Assembly (NCBI GenBank): GCA_022842785.1
Contig: JALHOW010000003.1
Location: 124,001 to 188,000, forward strand
Length of the DNA stretch: 64,000 nucleotides
Source of the DNA: Hyphomicrobiaceae bacterium
GTDB lineage: Bacteria; Pseudomonadota; Alphaproteobacteria; Rhizobiales; Hyphomicrobiaceae
Direction of reading: 5' to 3'
In this document: one piece after another, positions 36,890 through 46,244 of the stretch
Layout: each line of letters opens with the position of its first letter
Position numbering within the stretch: the stretch's first letter is position 1
The notes under the pieces: generated by a model
Seen by the model: the letters and a program-made list of their open reading frames with translations, nothing else
Told to the model about the DNA's origin: nothing
Database searches by the model: none
Translations under genes and position numbers: made by a program

Positions 36890-37960
36890 ATGATCCGCGC
36901 CGCACTCGCCGTCGTCATGGCAGCGCATCTCGTCGCCATGACACGAGACCAAGCCCGGGCACAGACGACGTGCCCGAGCCCTGCCATCGCGCTTTCCCCC
37001 GCCGAGCAATGGGATGCCAAGCGCGGCGGGCATCCGCTTGTAGGAACCATCCTGAAGGGGGCGGAGACGCTTACGGCCGGCGCTGGCGATGCGTGTGCCG
37101 CTGCGCCCCTGGAGCAGTTGCGCCAGGCTCTGAAGGCGCACATCGAAGATGGCGGCATCGTCCTGCTCGGCGAGATGCACGACAATGGCGCGCAGCACGC
37201 GCTCCGCGCCGCCCTGCTGAAATCGATCGTCACCGATCTCGCGGCAGCCAAGAAGCAGACGCCACCGGCACTCGTCTTCGAGCATCTCCGCACCGATCAA
37301 GCGGCAGCTCTCGCGACGCGCCCCGAGCCGACTTCCGCGGGAGCCCGCGATCTGCTCGAGCGCCTCGATTGGAAGAACAGCGGCTGGCCTGCGGCCGAGC
37401 TGTTCCTGCCCATCTTCGAGGTTGCTGTTACGCACGCCCTGCCGATGCTGCCGGGACATCCTGCGCGGGCCGAAGTGCGCGACGTCGCGCGGCGCGGGCT
37501 CGAAGCACTCCCCGCCGATACGGTCTCTCGCCTCGGGCTCGATGTTCCACTACCCGACGCCCTTCAGAGCGCATTGCTCGACGAGCTCGAAGCCTCGCAC
37601 TGCGGGCTCATGCCGCGCACGGCCTTCACGAACATGGCGCTCGCGCAGCGCTATCGCGATGCGCACATGGCTGCCGCCCTGGCGGATGCAGCGAAGACGC
37701 ACGACTCGGCCGTCCTGCTTGCGGGCAATGGCCATGTGCGGTCGGATCGCGGCGTACCGTTCGACCTTGCGCGCCTGGCGCCGGAGCGGAAAGTCCTGAG
37801 CGTGATGCTGATGGAAGTCCGCGACGGTCGTACTGATGCCGCCACGTATGTAGACCGGGATCCTCAAGGCAAGCCTGCAGCCGATTTCGTCGTGCTGACA
37901 CCGCGTGCGGATCGTCCTGACCCTTGCGAGGCCATGCGCGCTCGCTTCAAGAAGAAATAG
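36890..37960 (+). CDS. ChaN-like haem-binding / Tiki superfamily protein
   Basis: 356 aa. The conserved core IVLLGEMHDNGAQHALRAAL near residue 88 and GNGHVRSDRGVPFDLAR near the C terminus are those of the ChaN-like domain (Cofac_haem_bdg, PF04187). The N terminus (AALAVVMAAHLVAMTRDQAR) looks like a signal peptide with cleavage near ARAQ, so a periplasmic location is likely. ChaN of Campylobacter binds haem; other family members resemble TraB/Tiki proteases. It follows the M20 gene by 10 nt and is probably the last gene of the operon. Function in this context is unknown. Confidence 0.82.
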   Translation: MIRAALAVVMAAHLVAMTRDQARAQTTCPSPAIALSPAEQWDAKRGGHPLVGTILKGAETLTAGAGDACAAAPLEQLRQALKAHIEDGGIVLLGEMHDNGAQHALRAALLKSIVTDLAAAKKQTPPALVFEHLRTDQAAALATRPEPTSAGARDLLERLDWKNSGWPAAELFLPIFEVAVTHALPMLPGHPARAEVRDVARRGLEALPADTVSRLGLDVPLPDALQSALLDELEASHCGLMPRTAFTNMALAQRYRDAHMAAALADAAKTHDSAVLLAGNGHVRSDRGVPFDLARLAPERKVLSVMLMEVRDGRTDAATYVDRDPQGKPAADFVVLTPRADRPDPCEAMRARFKKK

Positions 37961-37981
37961 CGCGACGCGAAAGCTGGCAGC

Positions 37982-38824
37982 TCAGGCGAGCCAGCGCTTG
38001 CGGCGCTTGTAGTGCTTCACATCGCGGAACGATGAGCGAGCCCCGCCGGCAACGCCGAGATAGAACTCGGCCACGTCAGCGTTCTCGCGGAGCGCCTTGG
38101 CCTCGCCGTCCAGAACGACGCGGCCGGTCTCCAGGATGTAGCCGTAGTTGGCGTATTTGAGCGCCATGTTGGTGTTCTGCTCGGCGAGCAGCACCGACAC
38201 GCCCTGCTCCTCGTTGATGCGCTTGGTGATCTCGAAGATCTGCTCGACGAGTTGCGGCGCGAGACCCATGGATGGCTCGTCGAGCAACATCATGCGCGGT
38301 CGGCTCATGAGCGCGCGGCCGATCGCCGTCATCTGCTGTTCACCGCCTGAGATGTAGCCGGCGAGGCTCTGGCGACGTTCCTTGAGGCGTGGAAAATAGC
38401 CGTAGATCATCTCGAGATCCTGGCGCACGGCAGCGCCACCGTCCCGGCGCGTATAGGCGCCGGTCAGGAGATTTTCCTCGACGGTCAGATGCCCGAAGCA
38501 GTGGCGCCCTTCCATGACGTGGATGAGACCACGGCGGACCATGGCATTCGGCGTGAGGCCATCGACGCGCTCGCCCTGGAATTCGATGGCGCCCTTCGTG
38601 ACTTCGCCGCGCTCGGATTGCAGCAAGTTCGAGATGGCCTTGAGTGTCGTCGACTTGCCGGCCCCGTTGGCGCCGAGCAGCGCGACGATGCCTCCTTTCG
38701 GCACTTCGAGCGACACGCCCTTGAGCACGAGAATGACGTGGTCGTAGATGACCTCGATATTCTTGATGCTCAGGATGGCAGGCGCAGTCGCAGCGTTCAG
38801 GGTGGGGGCGGCTTGGACGGTCAC
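37982..38824 (-). CDS. livF: Liv-type ABC transporter ATP-binding protein LivF
   Basis: About 280 aa. Walker A LGANGAGKSTTLKAISNLL, signature YISGGEQQMTAIGRALMSRP, Walker B MMLLDEPSMGLAP, and the C-terminal LivF pattern ANYGYILETGRVVLDGEA. I prefer the GTG at 38824, which has GAGGAG 9 nt upstream, because the ATG at 38863 lies inside the loop of a strong hairpin. Last gene of the six-gene minus-strand operon; converges with the ChaN-like gene. Confidence 0.93.
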   Translation of the reverse strand: MTVQAAPTLNAATAPAILSIKNIEVIYDHVILVLKGVSLEVPKGGIVALLGANGAGKSTTLKAISNLLQSERGEVTKGAIEFQGERVDGLTPNAMVRRGLIHVMEGRHCFGHLTVEENLLTGAYTRRDGGAAVRQDLEMIYGYFPRLKERRQSLAGYISGGEQQMTAIGRALMSRPRMMLLDEPSMGLAPQLVEQIFEITKRINEEQGVSVLLAEQNTNMALKYANYGYILETGRVVLDGEAKALRENADVAEFYLGVAGGARSSFRDVKHYKRRKRWLA

Positions 38825-38849
38825 GCGGCTTAGCTCCTCTGGTCGTTGT

Positions 38850-38876
38850 GCATGAGGCGACATCGCCGCCTCATGC
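38850..38876 (-). promoter_or_regulatory. Intercistronic stem-loop between the Liv binding protein gene and livF
   Basis: GCATGAGGCG (38850-38859) pairs perfectly with CGCCTCATGC (38867-38876), loop 7 nt, 30 nt downstream of the binding-protein stop and 25 nt upstream of the preferred livF start. Like the loops after the peptide-binding protein gene, it lacks a T-run. Confidence 0.7.
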
Positions 38877-38905
38877 TCTCCTCTCAGCTTCGACGAATGC
38901 GCCCA

Positions 38906-40240
38906 TCAGCTTTCCTTGGCGCAGTCGCGCGGCGTGATCTTCTTCTCTGCCGCGTACTTCGCCGAGTACTCGGCCACCATCGGATCGAGGATCTTGCGAT
39001 CAGCGGTGTAGAAGTCCGAGATGATCTTCCACTCCTTGCCGTCCCACTGATGGACGCGAGCCTGGTCGGCGCCCTGGTGGTCGGCGCACGAGAACTTCAT
39101 GGGAGCCAGCATCCCCTCGAAGCCGAGTTCCTTGATGCGGGCAGCCGTCAGGTTGAGGTTCTCGAAGCCCCAGCGGACCTGTTCGCCCGTCAACGGCTTC
39201 TTGCCAAACTTCTCCTGCGCGGTGCGAATGGCCTCGACGCCGATGAGGGAGTCGATCAGACCGCGATTGAAGAGAACCTGACCATTGGTGTCCTTGCCGA
39301 CACCCTGGCCCTTGGCATAGACGTGCTTCTCGATATCGCCATGGACGGCGAACTTGCCGGCCGGGTGCTGCAGCATGAGCGCCTTATAGCCCGTAGCCTG
39401 ATCGCCGGCGGGCGTGACGTCGGGCTCGGCACCCGACCACCACACGCCGATGATCTTGTCACGCGGGTAGGCGACGGCCGCGGCTTCCTTGATCGAGGTC
39501 GAGTTCATCACGCCCCAGCCCCAGAGCAGGACGTAGTCGGGACGATCCTGGCGGATCGCGAGCCACTGCGACTTCTGCTCGACGCCCGGATGCGTAACCG
39601 GGATAGCCTTGAACGTGAAGCCATTGAGCTTGGCGCGCGCCTCGAGTGCCGGGATCGGCTCCTTGCCATATGGGCTGTCGTGATAGACGAGGCTGATCTT
39701 CTTGCCCTTGAGATTGTCGATACCGCCGAGTTCCTTGGCGACATGCTGGATCGCGATGTCGGCCGCCGTCCAGTAGCTGCCGACGGCGATGAAGTTCCAG
39801 GGGAACACCGCACCGTTGCGGCTCTCCGAGCGACCATAGCCGGTCGTGAGCAGCGGGATCTTGTCACCCGGCACCTTCTCGGTGAGGGCAAAGGTGATGC
39901 CCGTCGAAAGCGGCGAGAAGTACGCGGCACCCGTGGGACCCTTGCCCTTCAGGCGCTCGTAGCATTCGACGCCCTTGTCGGTGGCGTAGCCCGTCTCGCA
40001 CTCTTCCATGATGAGCTTGACGCCGCCGATGCCGCCATCACGCTCGTTGATCATGGTGATGTAATCGGCTGCACCATTGGCAAACGGAATGCCGTTCGGA
40101 GCGTAGGCGCCCGTACGATAGACGAGGCGCGGAATGAACTGCTCGTTCTGCGCCATTGCCGGGCCGGTCGAGAACACGATAGCGGTCCCGGAGAGCACAG
40201 CAGCGGCCGCTGTGGCGACTGCCAAGGTCTTTCGCAACAT
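38906..40240 (-). CDS. Liv-type ABC transporter substrate-binding protein
   Basis: 444 aa from the ATG at 40240 (GGAGGAAGT upstream). Signal peptide MLRKTLAVATAAAAVLSG with cleavage near AMAQ. Family 6 periplasmic-binding fold: FIPRLVYRTGAYAPNGIPFA, GVKLIMEECETGYATDKGVE, and LTTGYGRSESRNGAVFPWNF. It is longer than LivJ/LivK (about 370 aa), and its operon includes an acyl-CoA synthetase, which argues for a carboxylic or aromatic acid rather than a branched-chain amino acid as ligand. That is inference. Confidence 0.92.
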   Translation of the reverse strand: MLRKTLAVATAAAAVLSGTAIVFSTGPAMAQNEQFIPRLVYRTGAYAPNGIPFANGAADYITMINERDGGIGGVKLIMEECETGYATDKGVECYERLKGKGPTGAAYFSPLSTGITFALTEKVPGDKIPLLTTGYGRSESRNGAVFPWNFIAVGSYWTAADIAIQHVAKELGGIDNLKGKKISLVYHDSPYGKEPIPALEARAKLNGFTFKAIPVTHPGVEQKSQWLAIRQDRPDYVLLWGWGVMNSTSIKEAAAVAYPRDKIIGVWWSGAEPDVTPAGDQATGYKALMLQHPAGKFAVHGDIEKHVYAKGQGVGKDTNGQVLFNRGLIDSLIGVEAIRTAQEKFGKKPLTGEQVRWGFENLNLTAARIKELGFEGMLAPMKFSCADHQGADQARVHQWDGKEWKIISDFYTADRKILDPMVAEYSAKYAAEKKITPRDCAKES

Positions 40241-40352
40241 TACTTCCTCCTCCACACGCCGGCGGATGCCGGGTTTCTCGCGGGTGCTTTTTGTTGTTCG
40301 CCCGGCTCGCCGCACCACTTCGCGAGCAAGGCACTGGCTCGAACGTGCGGCC

Positions 40353-41480
40353 TCAGTAAGGGAACGGCCACAGTCTGAGTTTCTCCTTCGCGATCGACCA
40401 GAGCCGCGCGAAACCGTGCGGCTCGACGATCAGCAGGTAACAAATGAGCGCGCCCGTCACGATGAAGACGAGGTGTGAGACGGTTTCGACGGAGACGGGT
40501 ATGCCAAGCGCATGCGGAACCTGATCGAGCATGATGGGCAGGATCAGGATGAAGGCTGCACCGAGGAACGAGCCGAGGATCGAACCGAGACCGCCGATGA
40601 TGACCATGAACAGGAGCTGCAGCGAGCGGTCGATATTGAAGGCGAGCGGCTCCCACGCACCGAGATAGACGAACGCCCACAGCGCACCGGCCACGCCGAC
40701 GATGAACGAAGAAACGGCGAAGGCGGTGAGCTTTGCGTAGAGCGGGCGAATTCCCATCAGCTCGGCGGCGATATCCATGTCGCGGATCGCCATCCATTGG
40801 CGGCCGATGTTGCCGCGCACGAGATTCTTCGCGATGAGTGCGAAGACCGTCACAAATGCGAGGCAGAGCAGGTAGCGCTCAATGGGCGAGTGGACGAGAT
40901 ACCCGAAGAAATGCAGATCAGGCGCGGCAACGGAGCCGGATGGCGCGTAGTTCGTGAACCACTTAACGCGGAGGAACACCCAGTCGAAGAAAAACTGGGC
41001 GGCGAGCGTCGCGACCGCAAGATAGAGGCCCTTGATCCTGAGGCTCGGAATGCCGAACAGGATACCGACGATCGCCGACATGAGGCCGCCGAGCATGACC
41101 GACGCGAACAGGGGCAGCGGCGGAATGCTGATCTCGGTGCCGAGGAACTCGAGCGGGATGTGAACACCCGAGCCGAACTTGTAGGCACTATAGGCACCGA
41201 TAGCCATGAAGGCACCGCTGCCGAGCGAGATCTGGCCGCAGTAGCCGACGAGAATATTCACGCCGATCGCGGCGAGCGAGAGGATCAGGAACGGGATCAG
41301 GATCGCACGCAGCATATAGTCGCTGCCGAGCGGCCAGAGCTGGAAGTTCGCGAGCAGCGGAATGCCGACGAAGGCAAACAGCAGCAGGAGGATCAGCGCG
41401 ATGCGGTCCTGGCGGATCGGGAAGATCGCCATGTCCGCGGCGTAGGAGGTCTTGAACTGGCCGGCCTCACGATAAAGCAC
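40353..41480 (-). CDS. livM: Liv-type ABC transporter permease LivM
   Basis: 375 aa with about ten hydrophobic segments, starting IALILLLLFAFVGIPLLANF. Family marks: GYCGQISLGSGAFMAIGAYS, SLRIKGLYLAVATLAAQFFF and the EAA-like loop GRQWMAIRDMDIAAELMGI. Start is a GTG at 41480 with AGGAGG 6 nt upstream. Lies 11 nt after livH and 112 nt before the binding-protein gene. Confidence 0.94.
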   Translation of the reverse strand: MLYREAGQFKTSYAADMAIFPIRQDRIALILLLLFAFVGIPLLANFQLWPLGSDYMLRAILIPFLILSLAAIGVNILVGYCGQISLGSGAFMAIGAYSAYKFGSGVHIPLEFLGTEISIPPLPLFASVMLGGLMSAIVGILFGIPSLRIKGLYLAVATLAAQFFFDWVFLRVKWFTNYAPSGSVAAPDLHFFGYLVHSPIERYLLCLAFVTVFALIAKNLVRGNIGRQWMAIRDMDIAAELMGIRPLYAKLTAFAVSSFIVGVAGALWAFVYLGAWEPLAFNIDRSLQLLFMVIIGGLGSILGSFLGAAFILILPIMLDQVPHALGIPVSVETVSHLVFIVTGALICYLLIVEPHGFARLWSIAKEKLRLWPFPY

Positions 41481-41491
41481 GCGTTGCCTCC

Positions 41492-42421
41492 TCAGATGCG
41501 TTCGATGATGCGCTCGCCGAACAGGCCTTGCGGCCTGACGAGCAGCACGGCCAGCGCGAGCACATAGGCGAACCAGTACTCGATACCGCCGCCAATGAGC
41601 TGGCCGAGATAGACCTCGGCGATCTTTTCACCTGCGCCGACGATGAGCCCGCCGACAATGGCACCGGGAACCGACGTGAAGCCGCCGATGATGAGAACCG
41701 GCAAGGCCTTCAGTGCCAGAAAGACGATGGAGAACTGAACGCCGAGCTTGGTGCCCCAGACTGTCGCCGCGGTAAGCGCGACGAGACCGGCGACGAGCCA
41801 AACGACGAACCAGATCCAGGTAATCGGGATGCCGACGGACTCGGCGGCAGCGTGATCATCGGCGACGGCGCGCAGCGCGCGGCCGGTCTTCGTGCGCTGG
41901 AAGAAGATGGCGAGAACCGCAACGAGCGCGCCTGCGATCAACCCGCCCCACACATCGATTTTGCTGACGAGCAACCCGCCGTCGAAAATGCCGCCCAGGA
42001 CGAACCAAGCGTCTGTCGGGAACAGGCGCAGCGGATATACGTCCGAGCCGAAGATCATCTGTCCGGCACCCTCAATCACGAACGTTATGCCGATCGTCGC
42101 CATGAAGAGCGACAGGCCATCCTGATTGACGAGAGGTCCGAGCACGAATTTCTGGATGAGCGCCGCCGTGATCGCCATGACGACAGCGGCGAACATCAGC
42201 GCGAGCACGATCGCCGCCCACGTCGGAATGCCGCGTGCGACCATGAAATCGAGTGAGCGCACGAGGGCGAGGCCGGCGAGCAGCACCATCGCGCCCTGCG
42301 CGAAGTTGAACACGCCGGAAGCCTTGAAGATCAGGACGAAGCCAAGCGCGACCAGAGAATAGAGCACGCCAGCCAGGAGACCGCCGATGAGGACTTCCAG
42401 GAATTGACCGAAGACGACCAC
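41492..42421 (-). CDS. livH: Liv-type ABC transporter permease LivH
   Basis: 309 aa, eight predicted helices. LIGGLLAGVLYSLVALGFVL and FKASGVFNFAQGAMVLLAG at the N terminus and RALRAVADDHAAAESVGIPI for the cytoplasmic loop are diagnostic. GTG start at 42421, with AAGGAG 6 nt upstream; 9 nt after livG. Confidence 0.95.
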   Translation of the reverse strand: MVVFGQFLEVLIGGLLAGVLYSLVALGFVLIFKASGVFNFAQGAMVLLAGLALVRSLDFMVARGIPTWAAIVLALMFAAVVMAITAALIQKFVLGPLVNQDGLSLFMATIGITFVIEGAGQMIFGSDVYPLRLFPTDAWFVLGGIFDGGLLVSKIDVWGGLIAGALVAVLAIFFQRTKTGRALRAVADDHAAAESVGIPITWIWFVVWLVAGLVALTAATVWGTKLGVQFSIVFLALKALPVLIIGGFTSVPGAIVGGLIVGAGEKIAEVYLGQLIGGGIEYWFAYVLALAVLLVRPQGLFGERIIERI

Positions 42422-42430
42422 GCGCGCTCC

Positions 42431-43267
42431 TTAATGGCTAATCCCGAGATAAGCGTCTATGACGCGCTGGTCGCGCTGAACTTCGTCGGGCGTCCCGTCG
42501 GCGATCTTGCGGCCATATTCGAGGACGACGACGCGGTCCGAGATATCCATGACGACGCCCATGTCGTGCTCGATGAGCGCGACCGTGGTGCCGAGCTGAT
42601 CGTTGACCGTGAGGATGTAGCGCGACATGTCCTTCTTCTCTTCGAGATTCATGCCGGCCATGGGCTCGTCGAGGAGCAGGAGTTCGGGCTCCATGGCAAG
42701 AGCGCGGCCAAGCTCGACGCGCTTCTGGAGACCGTAGGGGAGCTTACCCACGGGCGCCTTGCGAATGTGCTGGATCTCGAGGAAGTCGATGATCTTCTCG
42801 ACGGCCTCGCGATGCTTGATCTCCTCGGAGAGAGCAGGCCCCCAATGCAGGGCCTGCCAGAGAAGACCACGGCGCATCTTCAGCGCGCGCCCGGCCATGA
42901 TGTTGTCGAGCGTCGACATGCCCTTGAAAAGCGCGAGGTTTTGGAAGGTGCGCGAAATGCCCTGCGAGGCGGCGATATAGGGGCGCATGACGCTGCGCTT
43001 GCGACCCTTGAAGGTGATGGTCCCCTGATTGGGATGATAGAAACCGTTGATCACGTTCAGCATGGACGTCTTGCCGGCGCCGTTCGGCCCGATGATCGCG
43101 CGGATCTCGCCCTTGCGAATATCGAAGCTCACATCGCTGATCGCCTTCACACCACCAAAGGCGAGCGAGACGTTCTCGACGGAGAGCACCACGTCTCCGA
43201 TCTCGCGGTCGGAACCCGCGTGCGCAGCGCCGGCGACCTCTGGGCGCTCCTGAACGTCCGCCTTCAT
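42431..43267 (-). CDS. livG: Liv-type ABC transporter ATP-binding protein LivG
   Basis: 278 aa. Walker A GPNGAGKTSMLNVINGFY, Walker B ELLLLDEPMAGMNLEE, H-loop VALIEHDMGVVMDISDR. In place of the canonical LSGGQ the signature region reads GKLPYGLQKRVELGRAL, as is normal for LivG. The ATG at 43267 overlaps the stop of the acyl-CoA synthetase gene (ATGA), so the transporter is translationally coupled to the ligase. Confidence 0.95.
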   Translation of the reverse strand: MKADVQERPEVAGAAHAGSDREIGDVVLSVENVSLAFGGVKAISDVSFDIRKGEIRAIIGPNGAGKTSMLNVINGFYHPNQGTITFKGRKRSVMRPYIAASQGISRTFQNLALFKGMSTLDNIMAGRALKMRRGLLWQALHWGPALSEEIKHREAVEKIIDFLEIQHIRKAPVGKLPYGLQKRVELGRALAMEPELLLLDEPMAGMNLEEKKDMSRYILTVNDQLGTTVALIEHDMGVVMDISDRVVVLEYGRKIADGTPDEVQRDQRVIDAYLGISH

Positions 43268-45261
43268 TCTGCGGCCTCCCTGACCGCCGCCTTCACGGGC
43301 GGATACTTCTTCATGTCCACGATTTTGACGTCACCCTCGATGACGCCCTTGCGCCCATCCTCGAACGTGACCTCGGTCTTGATCAGGCAGCGCTTCGTGC
43401 CGTCGTAGAGCGCGGTAATCAGCGGGGCGTAGCGGTCGGCGATGAAGCTGCGGCGCACTTTCTGCGTGCGCGTGAGCTCGCCGTCATCGGCATCGAGCTC
43501 CTTGTGCAGGATCAGGAAACGGCGGATCTGCGACCCCGCGACCATCTCCTCGCTCGCGAGCGACTTGTTCAGCTCGTCGATGCGCTTCTCGATCATCGTG
43601 TAAACATCGGGATGCGCGGCGAGCTCCTGATAGCTCGCGTAGATGACGTTGTTGCGCTCGGCCCAGTTGCCGACCGATGTGAGATCGATGTTGATCAGCA
43701 CCGTCACGAACTCGCGGCCGTGACCGATCGCGACCGCTTCCTTGATCTCGGGATAGAACTTGAGCCGGTTCTCGATGTACTTCGGCGCGAAGAGCGTACC
43801 GTCCGTCAGTCGGCCCACATCCTTGGCGCGGTCGATGATACGCAGGTGGCCGCGCTGGTCGATGAAGCCGGCGTCGCCCGTGTGCACCCAGCCATCGGCA
43901 GTCTTCGTCTCGGCCGTAGCGTCATCGTTCTTGTAGTAGCGCAGGAAGACGCCCGGGCTCTTGAAGAGCACCTCGCCGTTCTCGGCGATCTTGATCTGCA
44001 CATCGGGGCCCGGCTTGCCGACGGTCTCGGGGTAGACCTCGCCATTGGGCTGCAGCGTGATGAAGACGCTGGCTTCGGTTTGTCCATAGAGCTGCTTCAA
44101 GTTCATGCCGAGCGAGCGGAAGAAACTGAAAAGCTCGGGGCCGATGGCCTCGCCCGCCGTGTAGGCGACGCGCAGGTTCGAGAAGCCCATGCGGTTGCGC
44201 AGCGGGCCGTACACGAGAAGGTCCCCGAGACGATAACGCAGGCGATCGCCGAACGACACAGGACGGCCATCCAGCATGGGCTCGCCGACGCGGCGCGCGA
44301 CTTTGAGGAAGTAGTCGAACACGCCTTTCTTCAGGCCGCCAGCGTCCTCCATGCGCACCATGATCTGCGTGAGCATGTTCTCGAACACGCGCGGCGGCGC
44401 GAAGAAGTACGTCGGGCCGATCTCGCGGCGATCCTCGATGATCGTCTCGGGGCTCTCGGGACATGAAACGCAGAGCGCGCCGGCAAAAGCCTGACCATAG
44501 GAGAAGATGTGATCGCCGACCCAGGCCATGGGCAGATACGCGATCATCGTGTCGTCGGGCGTGAAATGATCGAAGAGATTGGCATTGCGGCCCGAGACGA
44601 CGACGTTCTCCTGCGTGAGCATCACGCCTTTCGGCCGTCCGGTCGTGCCCGACGTATAGAGCACGACGCTGACGTCGCTGCCCTTGCCGGCGGCAATACC
44701 GTCGAGCCACGCCTTGCGGACTGCGGGATCGGACTTGAGCGCCTTGCGACCCGCCTCCTGCAAACTCTCGATGGAGACGAGGTCGTTTGCGTCGTACTTC
44801 TGGAGGCCGCGCTCGTCGTTGTAGATGATCTTGCGGATCGTGCCGACGTCACCGGCAACGGACAAAACCTTGTCGACCTGTTCCTGGTTCTCGACGATGG
44901 CGAATTTCACCTCCGCGTGCGTCAGGACGTAGGACATCTCGTCGGCGACGGAGTCCTGATAGACGGGCACCGGGATAGCACCGAGGCTCTGCGCCGCGCA
45001 GAAAGCCCAATACAGATGAGGACGGTTGTCACCGATGATGGCGACGGTCTCGCCAGCTTTGAGACCGAGTAGCTCGAGGCCGACCGCGAAGGCTTCGATC
45101 TCGTCTTTGGTCTGAGCCCACGTCCACGTCTGCCAGATACCGAACGCCTTCTCTCTGAAGGCGGGACGCGATCCGTATTGCCGCGCATTATGGAGAAGCA
45201 GCTTCGGCACGGTGTCGAGCGCGGACGCGGACGCGTCGGCCGGCGCAATACTTGCGTTCAC
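43264..45261 (-). CDS. Long-chain acyl-CoA synthetase-type AMP-binding ligase
   Basis: 665 aa. Adenylate-forming enzyme joining a carboxylic acid to CoA through an acyl-AMP. Motifs: phosphate loop LYTSGTTGRPKGVMLTQENV, KQLYGQTEASVFITLQ, and GWVHTGDAGFIDQRGHLRII before the hinge. Length and layout match the eukaryote-like long ACSL group rather than the 540-560 aa FadD type. GTG start at 45261 with AGGAGG 5 nt upstream. First gene of the operon with livG-H-M, the binding protein and livF; this arrangement suggests that the imported acid is activated at once. Confidence 0.93.
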   Translation of the reverse strand: MNASIAPADASASALDTVPKLLLHNARQYGSRPAFREKAFGIWQTWTWAQTKDEIEAFAVGLELLGLKAGETVAIIGDNRPHLYWAFCAAQSLGAIPVPVYQDSVADEMSYVLTHAEVKFAIVENQEQVDKVLSVAGDVGTIRKIIYNDERGLQKYDANDLVSIESLQEAGRKALKSDPAVRKAWLDGIAAGKGSDVSVVLYTSGTTGRPKGVMLTQENVVVSGRNANLFDHFTPDDTMIAYLPMAWVGDHIFSYGQAFAGALCVSCPESPETIIEDRREIGPTYFFAPPRVFENMLTQIMVRMEDAGGLKKGVFDYFLKVARRVGEPMLDGRPVSFGDRLRYRLGDLLVYGPLRNRMGFSNLRVAYTAGEAIGPELFSFFRSLGMNLKQLYGQTEASVFITLQPNGEVYPETVGKPGPDVQIKIAENGEVLFKSPGVFLRYYKNDDATAETKTADGWVHTGDAGFIDQRGHLRIIDRAKDVGRLTDGTLFAPKYIENRLKFYPEIKEAVAIGHGREFVTVLINIDLTSVGNWAERNNVIYASYQELAAHPDVYTMIEKRIDELNKSLASEEMVAGSQIRRFLILHKELDADDGELTRTQKVRRSFIADRYAPLITALYDGTKRCLIKTEVTFEDGRKGVIEGDVKIVDMKKYPPVKAAVREAAE

Positions 45262-45473
45262 CGTTACCTCCTCCCTTGTGTAGCGTGGCCGCTTTATCGC
45301 GACTTCTTGCTGACAGGAACCGCTTCCTTAGTTCAACCCGGCTGGACGCGCAAGCGCGGGCACCTCAAGGGCTTACAAGGCTCGGAGCCCATTGTCCGGA
45401 CTCTGATGCTTCCCTTGGCGCGGTCAAATGAAAAAAGTGACTTCACATATATCATCGCGTGAGCTGACGACCG

Positions 45474-46244
45474 TCAGACCCCCACGGTAACCACGACGAC
45501 GGTGGTGTTATCCTGGTGCGGCACGCCCACGTCCTTGACGGCGGCCAGGAGTGCATCCGCGGTCGCAGCCGGGCCATCCTTGCGGTAGGCCGCAATGACA
45601 CGGGCGATCTCGATATCAGCAATCGAGTGAATTCCGTCGCTGGCGAGCACGACGACGTCTTCGGCGAGGAGCGGCCACGGACTCTGCGACAGATCCACGA
45701 GGTCCAGATCCTCGCCGACAACAGCCGAGCGCAGCATGTGCCGGCGCGGATCGTCCTCTGCCTCTTCGGGCGTCAGGCGGCCGGACGCTACGAGCTTTTC
45801 GAGTACGGGCGCCATGGAGTGGTCTTCGTTGAGACGGGCCATCTCGCCCCGCCGGTACAGATAAAGGGGGCTGTCACCAACGCTGACCCAGCTCGCATGA
45901 TCATCGTGAAAGGCAACGCCGAGCAGTGTCGATCCCATGCCGCGGAGCTGCGGCTGCACACTGACAAGCGCCCCGATCGCCCCATTCGCCGCCGCGAGCC
46001 CCGACTTGAGACGCTGGCGGGCGCTTCCCTGCTGCTCGATGTATTGGGCCTCGAAGTTCGTGCACACGGCATCGCTTGCGATGGCACCACCTGCGTGGCC
46101 GCCCATGCCGTCGGCCAGAATGGCGAGCAGGCGCGTCGGCTCTGCCGCACCGACATCGTCTACAGCCGGCGTCCAGACGGCTGCAGCATCCTCCTGGTAG
46201 CTGCGCGCACCCTGGCTGGCCCGTATGGCGACCTGAAGCTTCAC
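45474..46244 (-). CDS. PP2C-family protein serine/threonine phosphatase
   Basis: 256 aa cytoplasmic metal-dependent phosphatase. Metal-binding motifs: SYQEDAAAVW (early Asp), ILADGMGGHAGGAIAS, VASDGIHSIADIEIARV and the C-terminal QDNTTVVVVTV. This is the compact bacterial Stp/PppA type. GTG start at 46244. It follows two FHA-domain genes on the same strand (143 nt gap), suggesting a phosphothreonine signalling module; no protein kinase gene is in the window. Confidence 0.92.
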   Translation of the reverse strand: MKLQVAIRASQGARSYQEDAAAVWTPAVDDVGAAEPTRLLAILADGMGGHAGGAIASDAVCTNFEAQYIEQQGSARQRLKSGLAAANGAIGALVSVQPQLRGMGSTLLGVAFHDDHASWVSVGDSPLYLYRRGEMARLNEDHSMAPVLEKLVASGRLTPEEAEDDPRRHMLRSAVVGEDLDLVDLSQSPWPLLAEDVVVLASDGIHSIADIEIARVIAAYRKDGPAATADALLAAVKDVGVPHQDNTTVVVVTVGV

